A stretch of DNA of 64,000 nt from Aplidium turbinatum (Eukaryota > Chordata > Ascidiacea > Aplousobranchia > Polyclinidae): NCBI GenBank assembly GCA_918807975.1, contig OU964922.1, positions 18,278,329-18,342,328 of the forward strand, written 5' to 3'. The position numbers and the translations under genes were made by a program. This document shows, piece after piece, positions 33,901 through 44,645 of this stretch; position 1 is the stretch's first letter; each line of letters begins with the position of its first letter. The notes beneath the pieces were generated by a model that was not told the DNA's origin, did no database searches, and saw only the letters and a program-made list of their open reading frames with translations.

Positions 33901-34300
33901 AAAAATCTCTACAAAATATGCAACAGTGAACCATTGTCTTGCAAGATCTCCACCATGAGATGGAACATGTTTGGACACATTCTGAGACTTCACCAGGACT
34001 CACCTCCTCAGAAAGCCCTTGAATTTGCAATAATTGGCAGCAAAAAGTACCAAGGCCGAACCGGACGTCACCGTACCAATTTATTACAACTGCTGAGATC
34101 TGACATCAGAAAAGCTGGCCTGGGATCCTTGCTCAGCACACCACATCTCCATCGATTGCAAAACATCGCAAAGGACAAAACAGAATGGAGATCCTATCAA
34201 CCTTGTTGAAAGACTGATCGAAGCCAGCGGATGCCAAACGATTTGGCTACACTGGCGGCGGAGACAGTTACAATAATAATTATTGAATAGAAATTGCTAA
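30925..34300 (+). mobile_element. RTE-like LINE, apparently intact ORF
   Basis: One long endonuclease-RT frame lies inside the TA-flanked element. The 3' end is probably just after the ACAATAATAATTATTG tail at about 34271-34286. The 5' limit is approximate because no clear target duplication was found. Confidence 0.6.
31174..34209 (+). CDS. APE endonuclease-reverse transcriptase of RTE-like LINE
   Basis: About 1011 residues without a break. The N-terminal endonuclease-exonuclease-phosphatase domain (about 20-290) shows TWNVRGL, LLCIQETKI, NAYGPT, CGDMNSK and SDHKLVSTKL. The RT domain (about 515-790) shows LKNRRAAGPDNV, LRPIVLLNSIRKIL, FQSGFKRGRSCAD, MGIDMSKAFDTI, GSPQGDSLSP and the catalytic EYADDVEF. 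The C-terminal region has CHRRHLRVITG and MRWNMFGHILRL, as in RTE-related elements. I start at the first ATG (31174); the frame is open upstream to about 31114. With no visible damage it is likely a recent arrival. The clade is uncertain: RTE-like by layout, but not a standard BovB-type sequence. Confidence 0.88.
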   Translation: MSNFQQAPSRPNTIPWEITIGTWNVRGLNAETKKQTLGKDCQSYNIDLLCIQETKIKDHQEVNLQTGHKLVLLQQNKSVHYGLGFIIGQRLINHVVNYKYVSDRIAIMDLAIPTRNGSLTKMRLINAYGPTSERAAETPENLENFYAELHTASSTPANWLTFICGDMNSKLGKLTQDDIDTGLNACLGSYGTGQRNLNGNALMDFLSANGYFASNTAFQHPSRHRTTWTGFIKDPNNPNLSKPIYNQIDYVICQQKARPLLQNARSFAGTDLNSDHKLVSTKLRIDKIHLIHKRHPKKSKQQRINIHRLRDDRKTQQSYRKILKNMLSELDRNDDPNTTINHLLDCMKVSAIKAAGITRSNPPQHTFDQQVADLSKQQKALRLQIYQSTNNMERSNLRKKRTNILHSISKRLKEVAIEKANSLAEEISASEDSSKMFQAAKLLKARKPPTPIMIQDVNGSFVLSDKSKVEIVRKWFQQQFTDSDDEPIQPFTGEARPLQTPITTEEVSAAISSLKNRRAAGPDNVNNELFKFSKDITSGLISQTINESFKQHKPVDTIGEGILIAIPKPKKPKGPPANLRPIVLLNSIRKILSIIILHRIRDKIDSFTGPFQSGFKRGRSCADIVWAQRMLVSVVMARKWDFHKMGIDMSKAFDTIKRKKILQILDQAGCDEDELRLTRALLAGTKLYVRINNEISANFETTIGSPQGDSLSPILFTCYLSAALSSVREQSSRPNPPISDTCMPLEMEYADDVEFLDEERQPLDMLQSIATKNLKNYNLFMNETKTEFTHIFLADTNETDTDSLPIRGNEKWRTHKLLGSLLCSTADVKSRCNLGNVAFRSHWKLWSKRSRIPLQLRLRLYNAYCIPIMIYNCNSWSVTKASLERLDACHRRHLRVITGHTWPNSLISNKNLYKICNSEPLSCKISTMRWNMFGHILRLHQDSPPQKALEFAIIGSKKYQGRTGRHRTNLLQLLRSDIRKAGLGSLLSTPHLHRLQNIAKDKTEWRSYQPC

Positions 34301-35604
34301 CATAAACAGTAAAGAAATATGAACAACTACTGAACGACAGTATCATCAATCATGCACCTTTCTGTGACACAGCGGCAACAGTGGATGTTACAAAAATGAA
34401 TTTTTGGATACCAACAGCAAAACGATTACAATACATGTTTTACAGTTTGTGACAAATTACACAGAAAAGAAAATATTGTTTCGTCGATCAAAGATTGGTT
34501 CTGGAAGAACGCGAGATATGGCATCAAAGTCCACAAAGGTCTGATCCTTATTCAAGGGCCATGAGTACTTGTCACAAGACAAATTGTATGGGGGCCTTAA
34601 GAATTTGACTTAAACTGAATTGGAAACTTTTTTTGTGATTTGGCCTGCATACAATTTGCTATTGTCACCAGTTGTGTTTCGGGAGGTTGAACCAATATTA
34701 AATTCCACCACTACCCAATTAGACACCATTAATTCATCTTTGTTTGGTTTTGAAAGAGCTGCTGTTGTTTCCATGTCGGCATTGATATAGATTCCCATAT
34801 TTTTTCTGCACAACGTCGTCAGATGTCATATAGTGCCAAAATGTGGTGATTTGGAACGTCAACCTGGTAGACTGCACTAGTGATGGAGCCAGCTGTAGCT
34901 CTGGAACCAGAGCTGTGTGCAAGCTTATCCTAAAAATTATAACTAAACAACAGAGAAAAAATCATAGCCATCAATCCCGCTTGTTTCTGCTGATTTAAAA
35001 ACTGCTAGCAATTAGAGATTTAGCTGAATGAGGTATCACCTCATATTCATGATGCTATTTTAACCAATCACAGCAATGTGTCTCTTAGTGACCTGTAATC
35101 AAGTTCATGACCTTAGGTACAAACTTTATAAAAGTTATATGCAAGAAATAGGCAGTTTGTATTTGCTGGAGTGATCATGAGGAGTGGGCAAAGTTGTACC
35201 CAAAGCAAAAAATAAGGGGTCACAACCACTAAAATGCCCAAAAAAATATCCAACTTCTTTGAATTTAATAAAAACTCATTTGCACATACTCATGAATAAA
35301 TATAGAAGCTTTGCATATGGAAAACACTCTGCATGGGTAAATGACCTTTGACCCCCATGTGAAATTTCCGACACATAGTTTTTGCATTTTTTTCCCTTGT
35401 ATTTTCATTTGGAATTAACTTAATGAAAATAATCTTACAAAGTTATTTTTTTCTGCTGAAACAATTGATAAAATATTCATATTTAACAATATCATTCATT
35501 AAACAAAACCAATAAATCATGAAAACCGCATTGTGGTTGGATATACAAGTCACAAATTTTGGGCAAAGTTGTCCACCCGGGCAAAGTTGTAAGGTTTCAC
35601 GGTA

Positions 35605-35874
35605 CCGTATTTTACGGACCATAAGGCGTACCCGACTATAAGGCGCACTGTCAATAAATTGCTTTGATCAGTTTTTTGTTCATACATAAGGCGCACCGGA
35701 CCATAAGGCGCACCGGACCATATATAATAGTAGTATCGGTACTGGTTTTGAGTGTAGGCAATACAGCACTACCGCACTTGATCCATACATTAGGCGCACC
35801 GGACCATAAGGCGCACGATCAATTTATGAGGAAAAAAAGGATTTAAAGTGCGCCTTATGGTCCGTAAAATACGG
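35605..35874. mobile_element. Mariner-type MITE, inverted-duplicate copy
   Basis: Inverted copy of 26076-26345 with the same CCGTATTTTACGG ends. It shares its left TA with the 5-kb element ending at 35602. Confidence 0.88.
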
Positions 35875-36084
35875 TAATTATTATTAATTTTTAAAATTAA
35901 TTATTTAAAAATTATAAGTTACTCTAAACTGCCACTTAGGTTTTAACTTCATCTTTTATGGCAAACGCTATTTGGCAACTGTCTTTTTTCAGTTGACAGG
36001 TTTTTGCTGAGACTTTATCTCATTAACCCCTATTGTTAATCATGAAAACTGTTGTTTTGATGTAAAACACATATTTTGAACGAC

Positions 36085-36173
36085 CCCAGACAACAAAATT
36101 CTTCATTTTTACATTGATTCGAACGTCTGCAGACGTTGAATCAATGTAAAAATGAAGAATTTTGCCGTCTGGG
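36085..36173. repeat. Hairpin, inverted-duplicate copy
   Basis: Same near-perfect palindrome as 25777-25865, in the right arm. Confidence 0.85.
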
Positions 36174-36662
36174 AAGGCACTCAAAGGTAAACACTGGATA
36201 AAATGCAAGAATGCAAAAGAAACGATATCGTGGAATAAAATACAAAATTCTCTAAATAAACAAAATAATCGGACATACATCGCTCCATGTTATCATTTTT
36301 AATGTAAAAATTCCTTTTGTGGTCCCTTTGTCTGGAACAAATAAAAACTCTGCTGTTGAAATTTCCTATTGTAGTTTTGGTCTCAATCTCATCATCATGA
36401 TTCGGAGTAAGATGTTTGTTAGGTGATTCACAAGGCTGATTGTTCTTTGGAGTGAGCATTCTGTTGCTCCGGTTTTCTTTGGTAAAGTTATGAATATGGA
36501 ACGCACCATATCACTAGGGTCTTTCCGGTGTCATAAATATGATTTACGATCTCAGTGGTTAGGTCTAAACCCCACTCATCTAAAGCTTCGATAATTTCAA
36601 CTATAAAAGAAACGATATTGTGGAATATCCTAGTATGCGTATCCTAGTCAGCTAAAGTTCTC

Positions 36663-37913
36663 GTGAATTACCGTAATACCGTGCGTATCTCGTTGCTCAC
36701 TTTATCGCTACTTTTGGTATTATTACATCACAACAAATCAGACAGTGGGGTCGTGATAGACTACTCTAGTATATTTTTCGCTTCGCATTTTATATGTTTT
36801 GGTACAATTTTGTCGTAATAAACGTTCACAGCAATTGCTGAGGCAATTTCAACTTTTTCCGTTTGGTCTAAGCAACGTTTTTGCCAAGTAAAAATATGCT
36901 AATTTTGTAGACTGCATTTACCAGGGTAACTGACGCGTGCCGCAGCACTGCCGCCGCTAATTTCAAGGACTGGATTGTCACAACATAGACAATGTAGCTT
37001 AACACTGGTCTACCTTGGCCCATTGTGCTGCAATGTTGGCTATTGTGCTGCATTGTCCTGCAATTCAGCTGAATTGGAAGCAAGGGAAGCATTGAAACAG
37101 GTTAAATGAGCATTCAATGAGGTTAAATGCTGCATCATACAAAACTTTCAATTATGACACATCATACGCGCACTGGCACAGTGGCGCACTGCCGCACTGG
37201 CACAGTAACGCGAAGCGAGCATGCTACAACGTAAGCGGTGAAATTGTTGAGGAGTTAAATCATTTTGTAATTGCGAACCATTAGAGCGTAACGTGTTTTT
37301 TTATTTGGTCATTCTTGTTTTTATTCCTTTCCGTTGTACTGTATTTTGGTTTTGCGTTATTTTGAACGCGTGTTAGTGTGCAATAAAAGATTTCTGCCGC
37401 CCGGTGTTGCAGTTTCGCTGATGAACGTTGAAGAAACGTGTGTCTGTTCTAACATTCTCAGATAAAACACAACAACGTTTCTCAGCGAAACTTAATGTTG
37501 TAGCTAGTCAGGAAGTGCAAATTTTGGTTTGTATCAGCTACATACTTGAAAGGAAATATATAAGTAAAAATGACCGAATTTTTTCAAGTCATTTCGGACA
37601 AAGGACCGAAAACTCTCAGCGAAAAAAAAACAGCCCACTTGGTTTCTCCCAGTTGGTCTTGCCCAGATGTCATGTACCGTCAAGTTGAGTTCAAATGAAC
37701 AATTATTTAATATTTACTAGCTTAGTAGCACTCAAAATACAATACTGTATGGTAAAGTAGATCTGTGGATATATACAACTTTCAAGATGAAGAGTATGGA
37801 ATGGAACATATTATGCATATGTTTATATGCTTGTTGACGTCAACAGTATTGGACTAAATTTTATCAATACGATTTAACTTATCTTGTTTCTCATATGGCG
37901 AGAAATAAAATAT
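36663..37913. other. Repeat-derived spacer, no gene
   Basis: 36663-36905 is an inverted, diverged copy of 15355-15605 from the hAT-type element. 36930-37200 has CTGCATTGTCCTGCAA and GCACTGGCACAGT repeats. 37565-37640 is half of the GGTCATTT/AAATGACC foldback family (full copies at 53228-53440 and 58876-59077). No credible coding region. Confidence 0.55.
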
Positions 37914-38228
37914 TAGAGCTCGACCGATATATATATATGGGTCAGCCGATATTTATCGGCCGATATCAGGAGTAGCCGATATATTGTATCGGCTATTTTT
38001 TGCTGATAAAAATCGGCCAGCAAAAGCACACTCAAAACCAGTCATACATGCCTTTAGAAGAAGCACGAGTTGCTCAAACGCGCATTTAAACTCTCTCATT
38101 TTAATTACGTGCAAGCGGCTGCACACAATCCATTTTTGCACGCAGCACGTGGAAGGGCGCTCTTCTAGCTGCCTATTTAATTGGTGCTGCCTGGTTGTGC
38201 TTCTGTTTATCTGGCTGGTGGCGGTGAC

Positions 38229-38417
38229 GGGTCTGCTACTATTCGGTGAGTTCGATTCGGTGAGTCCGATTTGGTGAGTTCCTAACCTCTAACCCCTAAC
38301 CCTAATCCCTAACCCTAAAATGGCAATGATAATTAGGCTACGGTACCCAATAATTAAAAAAAAAAATTGAAAAAATCCCCCGTTAAGGGATCGGACTCAC
38401 CGAAACGAGCCATTCCG
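38229..38417. mobile_element. Mini MULE-like element, 9-bp TSD
   Basis: Tips GGGTCTGCTACT and GAGCCATTCCG match the two unlike ends of the 24419-26474 element. Flanks GGCGGTGAC (38220-38228) and GGTGGTGAC (38418-38426) match at 8 of 9 positions. The interior is a telomere-like CTAACCC array. Confidence 0.82.
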
Positions 38418-38499
38418 GGTGGTGACACCGGTCTTTGTTGTGTTGGACTGATTTACGATAACAAAAGATGTTCTCTTCTTGGTATGAATGCTGAGAAAC

Positions 38500-39527
38500 C
38501 AGGCCTCGAAATTCCGGCGGTCATGGCGGACATGACCTCCGGAATGACCTCGAATGTCTGCCGAAGCCGACTCATTGGTCGGTCCTAAATGACCGCCGCA
38601 AAATTTTTGACAAAAATAGAGCTAATGCAGAAAAAATATATTTTAAATTTGAATTGTTACAATTGTTTGTTTAACGCGAACAAATACGGAGCTGAAACAA
38701 TTAATAGTACAGGCAGTTGCTTTAAAGATCACATTAGAGTGGCGTGGTTAACGAGCTAATGGCAAAAGTAGCCATTTTTACATCATTTCAACGCCTTGTG
38801 CAATGTTGCCTTGAAATAAAATTGTCGGAACTTTTCGGCAGGATATGTATTCTAATTTTAACAATGAGGATTATTGCGTTACATTGATCGTTTGTTAAAA
38901 AGAAACGTCACAGAGAAGCAAGTCTCAGCTGAGTTCCGCCTGTGCTTAGGCGAATGTGGCGACCTTATTCACGCTGATACTGATAGAAATAGAATTTCTG
39001 CACAGAAGGGAGGGTGTTAGACTAACACTATTGTGTTAATTAGTTAACACTAACACTATTGAGGGCTAACACTATTGAGTCACTAATGCGCATTTGTCTG
39101 GACGATCCTGAGCTGGAGATTTACGACCCCACGCCGGCAGTAATCGCTTGGCACAACGATTCTATAACGCAAAAACCACGGAATAAGTGATCGTAGTTGC
39201 TTTTGTAATGAGGAAATTTGGATTGTTGTTTTCAATTGTGTTTATTGCGTCATTACACGACTGTCATTAACGCACTGATTTATTTGCAAGCAATCTGTTC
39301 CAGTATAGCCTACTTCAGGGTCGATTAATTAAGCCATCAACCATTGCAGAGTTATTCTGTTGTAGAAAATCTTCTACAAACACGACTACACAATACTGTA
39401 GTGTAATTTTGTGCAAAATCTACGTATGCAAAAAATATGTTCGGTTGAGATATTAAATGTCCGCTGAAAGGGCCAGTCCGGTAGGACATGCTTGACCGCC
39501 GGAAAAAAGTACAAATTTCGAGGCCTG
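38500..39527. mobile_element. CAGGCCTCG-family element, full copy
   Basis: Same ends and interior as 27916-28817. GAAAC directly flanks both sides (38495-38499 and 39528-39532). Confidence 0.83.
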
Positions 39528-39735
39528 GAAACTATGTTTTTTTAACTACAATTTGAAACTGTTGAACTTTGATTATTGAATTGAACACAAAACAGTAGGC
39601 TATTGCATTTGGTTGTTTCTTTTTTGTTTGGTGTTTTTTTTTGTGATTAGTGTTACGGTAAGAATGATTTTTCCATTACAGCAACCAATGCACAAACTTT
39701 CTTGGACTGGTTCAGGGGACTGGTTTGTTGCTTAA

Positions 39736-41585
39736 AGTGCCTCTGACAGGAAAATAAATTCGTTAAATTTACCTAAGATACCAAAGAGATGACACTAACA
39801 AACTTTCCTAACCAGAAAATCATAAAAAATATCAACAGGCTACTATGTTACACGCTTGCAAACTTTCGTTCACTTTCGGCAAATCTGATACTCATTCAAT
39901 TGCGAAAATAAAAACGGCAACACCGCTGTGACATCATCATGGGTGGAAAGGATTCTTTCTTTCTCTGTGGTGAGTTAGTAAGGTAGGGTACGACTACTGC
40001 AAAACGTCAACGTGTGTGGCTCTATTGGTCTAAAAAGCATGTGCAAAATGAGAATTACTGAAATGAAAAAGTCAACTTATTATTACTATCAGGTTTAGAT
40101 CAAATAGGTTGAGTTTATTTTTATCAAACAGCATCTCAATTCAATTAAAATTGCAGTTTTTCTAAACTCTTGTAAGTTGTAGGGCTACATTTTTAATAAT
40201 TTTTTATTTCTCCTAATCTGGCTTGCAGTGTAACAGCAGTATCTCGCAAACATTACTTTTAATTTATGGTTGAGGTAATGCCTGCAGTGACAAAGACGTG
40301 TGCTATCTTTTCATGCTTTCAAACAAAACAAGATGCCGAGAAGAAAATAGTCAAAGTTTTCTTCAAGTGTTCGAAAGTGGATGGACCATACAAAACTAGT
40401 CGTATATGTTCTCTTCACTTCACTGGAGATGATTTTGTTAACACCACCAACCCGATTTGGATCTTCCCAGCAATGAGTGGCGTGCTGGGAACTCTAGGTG
40501 GTGCGTTTGCCACAAGTGCGAGTCTATGTCCCAGCCTGTAGTATTCATGAGTCCCTTTCATTTATATTCTCATATTGATATTGCATGAACCGGTGTGTAT
40601 TTATGTTACTTCGCACATGCAAACGGATTTATGTTACTTCGCACATGCAAACGGATTTTACGATTATTAAAAAGAAACTGTAAGCAAGCAAAGTGTACTA
40701 GTGAGTAAAGGCAGAACATTATACAGCCCAATGAATGTGTATATTGCCATGAAGTGCTACAGACGAAAGAACTTTTGAAGAAAGACACATCTAGCTGTGT
40801 TACCAATTTGACCGATTTTACGCCACACTTACATCCTGCAGTTCTGAGGACTTTTTTTATGAGGAGCAGGAAGAACTAGAGAAAAAGCCATAAACTCTAA
40901 AGAATGCACACTAAAAGAAGTGATTTTATTTCGTTGCAGGCAGAATCGGTAATTAGTCGCTTACAGGCATGTATTGGAGTGGATACTATAAGGTGATGCT
41001 CTCGGAAGCAACAATCGGATTGTGCTGCCGTCATGCATTGTTTGGCGAATCTGAAACAATTCTCAAGTCCAGATGGCCGTTACACCGGATTTCAATGGCC
41101 AACTGAAGGCACATTATGAGAGGGAGAGAGAACTTTTATTTATTTATGAATAGTGATGAATGATGATGAATTAAATATGAATGATGGTTCGTACGATTTC
41201 TTCATTTTTCACTTCAAGTATATTTTAGGTTTTGTAGGAACGCATCCAGTACAGTTTTATTAAACTGCAAAAAACAATAAATCTTTGAAAAAAGCTTGTA
41301 CCAACTCCGACCAAACTGTGATCCACCAATTGCATCTAAAAAGCATTAGTTTCATCCGTCGCTAACGACGCCCACCCAGGATGACGTAACACCACCAAAG
41401 TCGTCCCAGAGCAGTAAAATATGGAGTTTTGCCTGTGGTGGCGCTGCGGAGTAATCGTTTTGTGTAAATTTCGCCCTAACCAGTCGAACTTCGAGGTTAA
41501 AATTAAAACGTTCGCTAAGCATAATTCTGCGCTAGGAAAGGCTTAGAAAAGTTACTATAGGTAGGTCCAACCTGTCAGGGGCACT
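39736..41585 (+). mobile_element. Kolobok-type DNA transposon (TTAA TSD, THAP domain)
   Basis: TTAA flanks both sides (39732-39735 and 41586-41589). The tips AGTGCCTCTGACAGG and CCTGTCAGGGGCACT are inverted repeats. The interior encodes a THAP zinc finger. Both TTAA duplications and THAP-bearing transposases are features of the Kolobok superfamily. The catalytic part of the transposase is not recognisable; a possible remnant at 40940-41110 is too broken to call. Confidence 0.82.
40266..40541 (+). pseudogene. THAP zinc-finger fragment of Kolobok-type transposase
   Basis: The frame begins at an ATG and carries a C2CH THAP pattern: TCAIFSC (the first two cysteines), KVFFKCSK, then SRICSLHFTGDDFV (C-x2-H). 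THAP domains are DNA-binding modules of P-element-like, Kolobok and ISL2EU-type transposases and of some host proteins. After DDFVNTTNPIW the frame loses resemblance and stops at 40541. It is probably a fragment, with the rest of the transposase lost. Confidence 0.75.
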
Positions 41586-41861
41586 TTAATAACTTTGTTG
41601 GTAACAAATTTTTCGTAGTTGATATATATCAGTATCGGCCTAAAATTTTCATAAACATTGGTATTGGCATCGGCCTGACAAAGTGATATCGGTCGAGCTC
41701 TACAAAATATTCTAAAATGGCTTTCACACTTTACAACTGTGTTTGCAATTTATTTTATAATATTAATTTTCCATCACTCACTTTACCGTAAGTTATGTGT
41801 TCTGTATTTGGTTTACATTAACCAAGAAAAGGTAGTATTTTAAATAAAATGTTTTCTTTAG

Positions 41862-41901
41862 AGCCAACAAAAGTGAAGTTTTGAATGAAGAATTGCTTCA
41901 G
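41862..41901 (+). CDS. ARHGAP17/44: Internal exon of an ARHGAP17/44-like Rho GTPase-activating protein
   Basis: This is a 40-nt exon with an acceptor TTTTCTTTAG directly upstream and a donor GTTTGT directly downstream. It encodes (R)ANKSEVLNEELLQ, starting in phase 2 and ending in phase 0. It matches the N-terminal BAR-domain segment of human ARHGAP17 (GRAEKTEVLSEDLLQ), where the next residues are IERRLDTVRSICHHSHKRL. The exon at 54520 continues exactly there, in the right phase. These proteins combine a membrane-binding BAR domain with a RhoGAP domain acting on Rac/Cdc42 at cell junctions and in vesicle traffic. The exon sits just downstream of the 37916-41700 transposon nest. The first coding exon was not found in the window. 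Confidence 0.85.
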
Positions 41902-42835
41902 GTTTGTCATATTTTGTGTTTTAAGTTAATTTTGATGAATTTGTATGTGTAAGATTTTACTTAGAACTACAATTATAAAAAACGCTACAATCAGCTACTA
42001 AACCAGCGATTTCCAATCTTTTTTGATGTATTTCTCTCTTTGCTGGAATTGGAGCTTTTCATTCTTACCCTATTACATCAAAAGAGCATATTACCGAAAC
42101 AAGTACATATAACGTCTTTTATGATCAGTCAATCACTCAGTTTGCCCAATGCACATTCTGTGTTGGACTGCTGTCATAGCAAAGTTGTTGCATCTTTAGA
42201 TAAGCTACTATGGTGATAGTGTGAGTTGTCATTAAACAAAGGTAAATCAACAATGCTTTCAAGTAAAAATAAACCTGCGAGAGCAATTTTTACTTTGTTG
42301 GAGATCATTCATCAGTGGTCCATATCCAATTATTCATATGGTTTGATCCTTAATTCGTCTATATTTGGATTTGCCTGCAATTGATTGATGATGCAAGTAA
42401 TTAGTGATTGTGATGCTTATGATGTGCAATTCAAAATCGTGATGGTGAGGTTCCTTATGTGGAGGGTATTAGCCTTGTGGATTCATGTGCTTCTGTGTAG
42501 TCGAAAAAAAAATCAGCAACCCTCCGTGGCATTGCACAGAGTAAGACTGCAGTTAAATAAGCTTCATTGTCTTGACACATGCCATCAAGTGGGAGGTTCG
42601 ATTGCTGCTCGAGACACATGGATAATTGGACCATAGATGATCCCAAACAAGGGTGAAACTTGAGTATGGCGTTTTCCATTTTCGTTTGATCGGGGCCTTA
42701 ATAACTTTACAAATCTCCACATCCTCTTAACTTTTTTATAATTGTGTTTGTGGCTGAAAGCAAAAAATTAACATCCAAATTTAAAGGATTTTCTGTTTTT
42801 TTTACTCTTTCCACCTTGTCAGAAAACTTCACACC
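41902..42835. other. Intron sequence, no element recognised
   Basis: Intron of the ARHGAP17/44-like gene. No coding region or repeat end recognised apart from scattered AT-rich words. Confidence 0.5.
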
Positions 42836-42911
42836 CCTTAAAGCAGGGGTTCCCAACCTTTTTTGCTGTCCGTTCCCCTTTGTCAGGTCAGAGCATTCTT
42901 CGTGGGAGCAA

Positions 42912-43884
42912 GTCTTTTAGGCGCAGACAGTTAGACGCCGGTCAAATAGGCGCGCACACTGTGGCGTCTGGATATTTAGGTGTGGAGCACTGTGGCGCCC
43001 GTTCATTTAGGTGCTATCCCTAGTAAAGTCTGCAGATTGTATCAGCTTGGCAGGTAGGGCAATGCTTTTCACACAAAATGTTATATTAAACAGAACAAAT
43101 GTCATGGCTTCCGTGAGTGAAGCTGCTTTATCCGGAAGTGCTTTCCATACAAAATGTTATATTGAACAGAAACATATATTCTATTTTAATGCGCGTGTTC
43201 GGCATTTATTTGTTGTTAGTCCAGGTTTGCGTCGGCGAAAGCTTTATCAATTAATTATTCAAGTTGCCGAACATGACTGAGTTCACTTTTAGTGAGTCAT
43301 ATAATAATTACACTAAACATCAGTAAAAAATACATCGTAGCCTGTATTCAAGCGAGTGGTAGGCTTGAGTGAAGAGTAATTTAGTTTTCCGTCAAAACCC
43401 CCTAGGTTTAATAACGAGCAAAGTCACACCATTATGCTTGCAACATGTAGCCAGGGTTGATATGCCCTATAGAAATGAATTCATGTAGTAGAGAGTTGTC
43501 TCATACATACTCGCCACACGACCAATCCATCTCGAGTAGACGTAATTGCGAAAGATAACAGATTAAGTAAGGTTCCATCTAGCTGCAACCTGTGTTCAGG
43601 ATGCATAGCAAATGTCCCGTGAAGATGTGCTAATATCAAGTGTATCAGAGCATTGTCTCGCACCTCATCTCCACACTCGCATTAACAAAACAACGTATTT
43701 TTCTGTTCAATATAACATTTTGTGTGAAAAGCATTGCCCTACCTGCCAAGCTGATACAATCTGCAGACTTTACTAGGAATAGCACCTAAATGAAAGGGCG
43801 CCACACTGCTCTACACCTAAATATCCAGACGCCACAGTGTGCGCACCTATTTGACTGGCGCCTAACTGTCTACGCCTAAAAGAC
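42912..43884. repeat. Foldback repeat with GTCTTTTAGGCG ends
   Basis: Inverted repeats of about 180 bp: GTCTTTTAGGCGCAGACAG at the left, matched by CTGTCTACGCCTAAAAGAC at the right. Further matching blocks include AAGTCTGCAGATTGTATCAG. It lies within the hAT element. A partial copy is at about 63640-63715. No clear target duplication was found. Confidence 0.75.
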
Positions 43885-44099
43885 ATGGACCTTTCTTCGT
43901 ACCCCAAAAAAATCCTGATTGAATTTTTCAGGCATATATTGCTATAAATTAAATTGCTTTTATAGCTCAATTAAACGTTAAACCGATATTTCACACAAAC
44001 ATGCAAAAATTACCAAAAGAAATTAAATTTCAGTTATTTTGTTTGTCACTTCTCAGTAAGATATTTGTTGTTGCTTCATTGATAAAATTCGCTCAAACG

Positions 44100-44440
44100 T
44101 TGATTCGATTTTACTCAAGGCAACACGTAAATCATCTTCCTGTTGCACTGTTGCAGACAATTTTTGTACTTATTCTTGATATACATCATGGTTGAAAAGC
44201 CACTTTCACAGTAATAAGTTGTTGAAAAGAGAATTAATACTGTCATGGCTTCCATAGCAAGACTTGGGAAAGATTCATAGCAAAGCACCAAAAATCATCT
44301 AACTTTGATTTTTCAAATAGCAGTTTCAATTTTTGGCAGCTTATTATTTCGATGATGTTCTTCAAATTATCCTCATCCGACACTTGTGTTAAATCAAAAA
44401 GAAATGGATTTAGCCTACAATCCAATGCTGGAAATAATTC
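44100..44440 (-). pseudogene. hAT transposase C-terminal (dimerisation) fragment
   Basis: The minus strand encodes LNPFLFDLTQVS, LKLLFEKSKLDDFW, then after frame changes LFSTTYYCESGFSTMMYIKN and finally a broken DLRVALSKIES. This is the C-terminal order of ZBED5/SCAND3-like hAT transposases (LPFSTTYLCESGFS...KTKYRNRL...DLRVALS). The DDE core and BED finger are not recognisable. It fits with the hAT ends and 8-bp duplication around it. Confidence 0.82.
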
Positions 44441-44645
44441 AATTCACCAGCAAAAAAGTAACCATCGAAAGAATCAATCAGCATCTTTAACTCGGAAATA
44501 ATTGAATTTTTGACATTTTGCAGCAAAGAGTTATTTGCAATTTGATCAAGACAAGGAAAATTAGCAAGGTTTCCAATTTCATTTTCAGCAACAGCAAGTA
44601 AAAAACACGTTGTTTATGAGACAATGAGGCTTCTTAGCCTACCAA

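Larger units (their letters stand above)
30565..35602. mobile_element. TA-flanked element (CCGTGAAACC tips) carrying a LINE
   Basis: Tips CCGTGAAACCTTACAAC and GTTGTAAGGTTTCACGG are inverted repeats, with TA on each side (30563-30564, 35603-35604). The left arm of the inverted duplication holds the empty site, a single TA at 26346-26347. Several internal ACAACTTTGCCCA words occur on both strands (near 30760, 30860, 35190, 35560). No transposase of its own is seen. The middle is taken by a LINE. A TA duplication suggests Tc1/mariner mobilisation. Confidence 0.85.
29697..36662. repeat. Right arm of large inverted duplication, with 5-kb insertion
   Basis: 29697-30564 is the inverted copy of 26346-27230, and 35603-36662 that of 25286-26347. 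Between them lies a TA-flanked insertion absent from the left arm. The 95-residue N-terminal piece of the inner transposon gene (29966-30253, + strand) and its TGA are duplicated, with only a few residue changes. Confidence 0.88.
37916..41700. mobile_element. TA-flanked GAGCTCGACCGATAT element with three nested insertions
   Basis: Ends GAGCTCGACCGATAT and ATATCGGTCGAGCTC are inverted repeats flanked by TA (37914-37915, 41701-41702). Subterminal GCCGATAT/ATATCGGC words are repeated. Inside lie three later insertions: a MULE-like mini-element (38229-38417), a CAGGCCTCG element (38500-39527) and a Kolobok-type element (39736-41585). Without them the core is about 0.7 kb. A truncated copy lies at 55031-55172. 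Confidence 0.82.

Noticed and set aside
38282-38325. CTAACCC array as a telomere or chromosome end
   Set aside because: It is only about 40 bp, imperfect and bounded by transposon tips with target duplications; an internal array.
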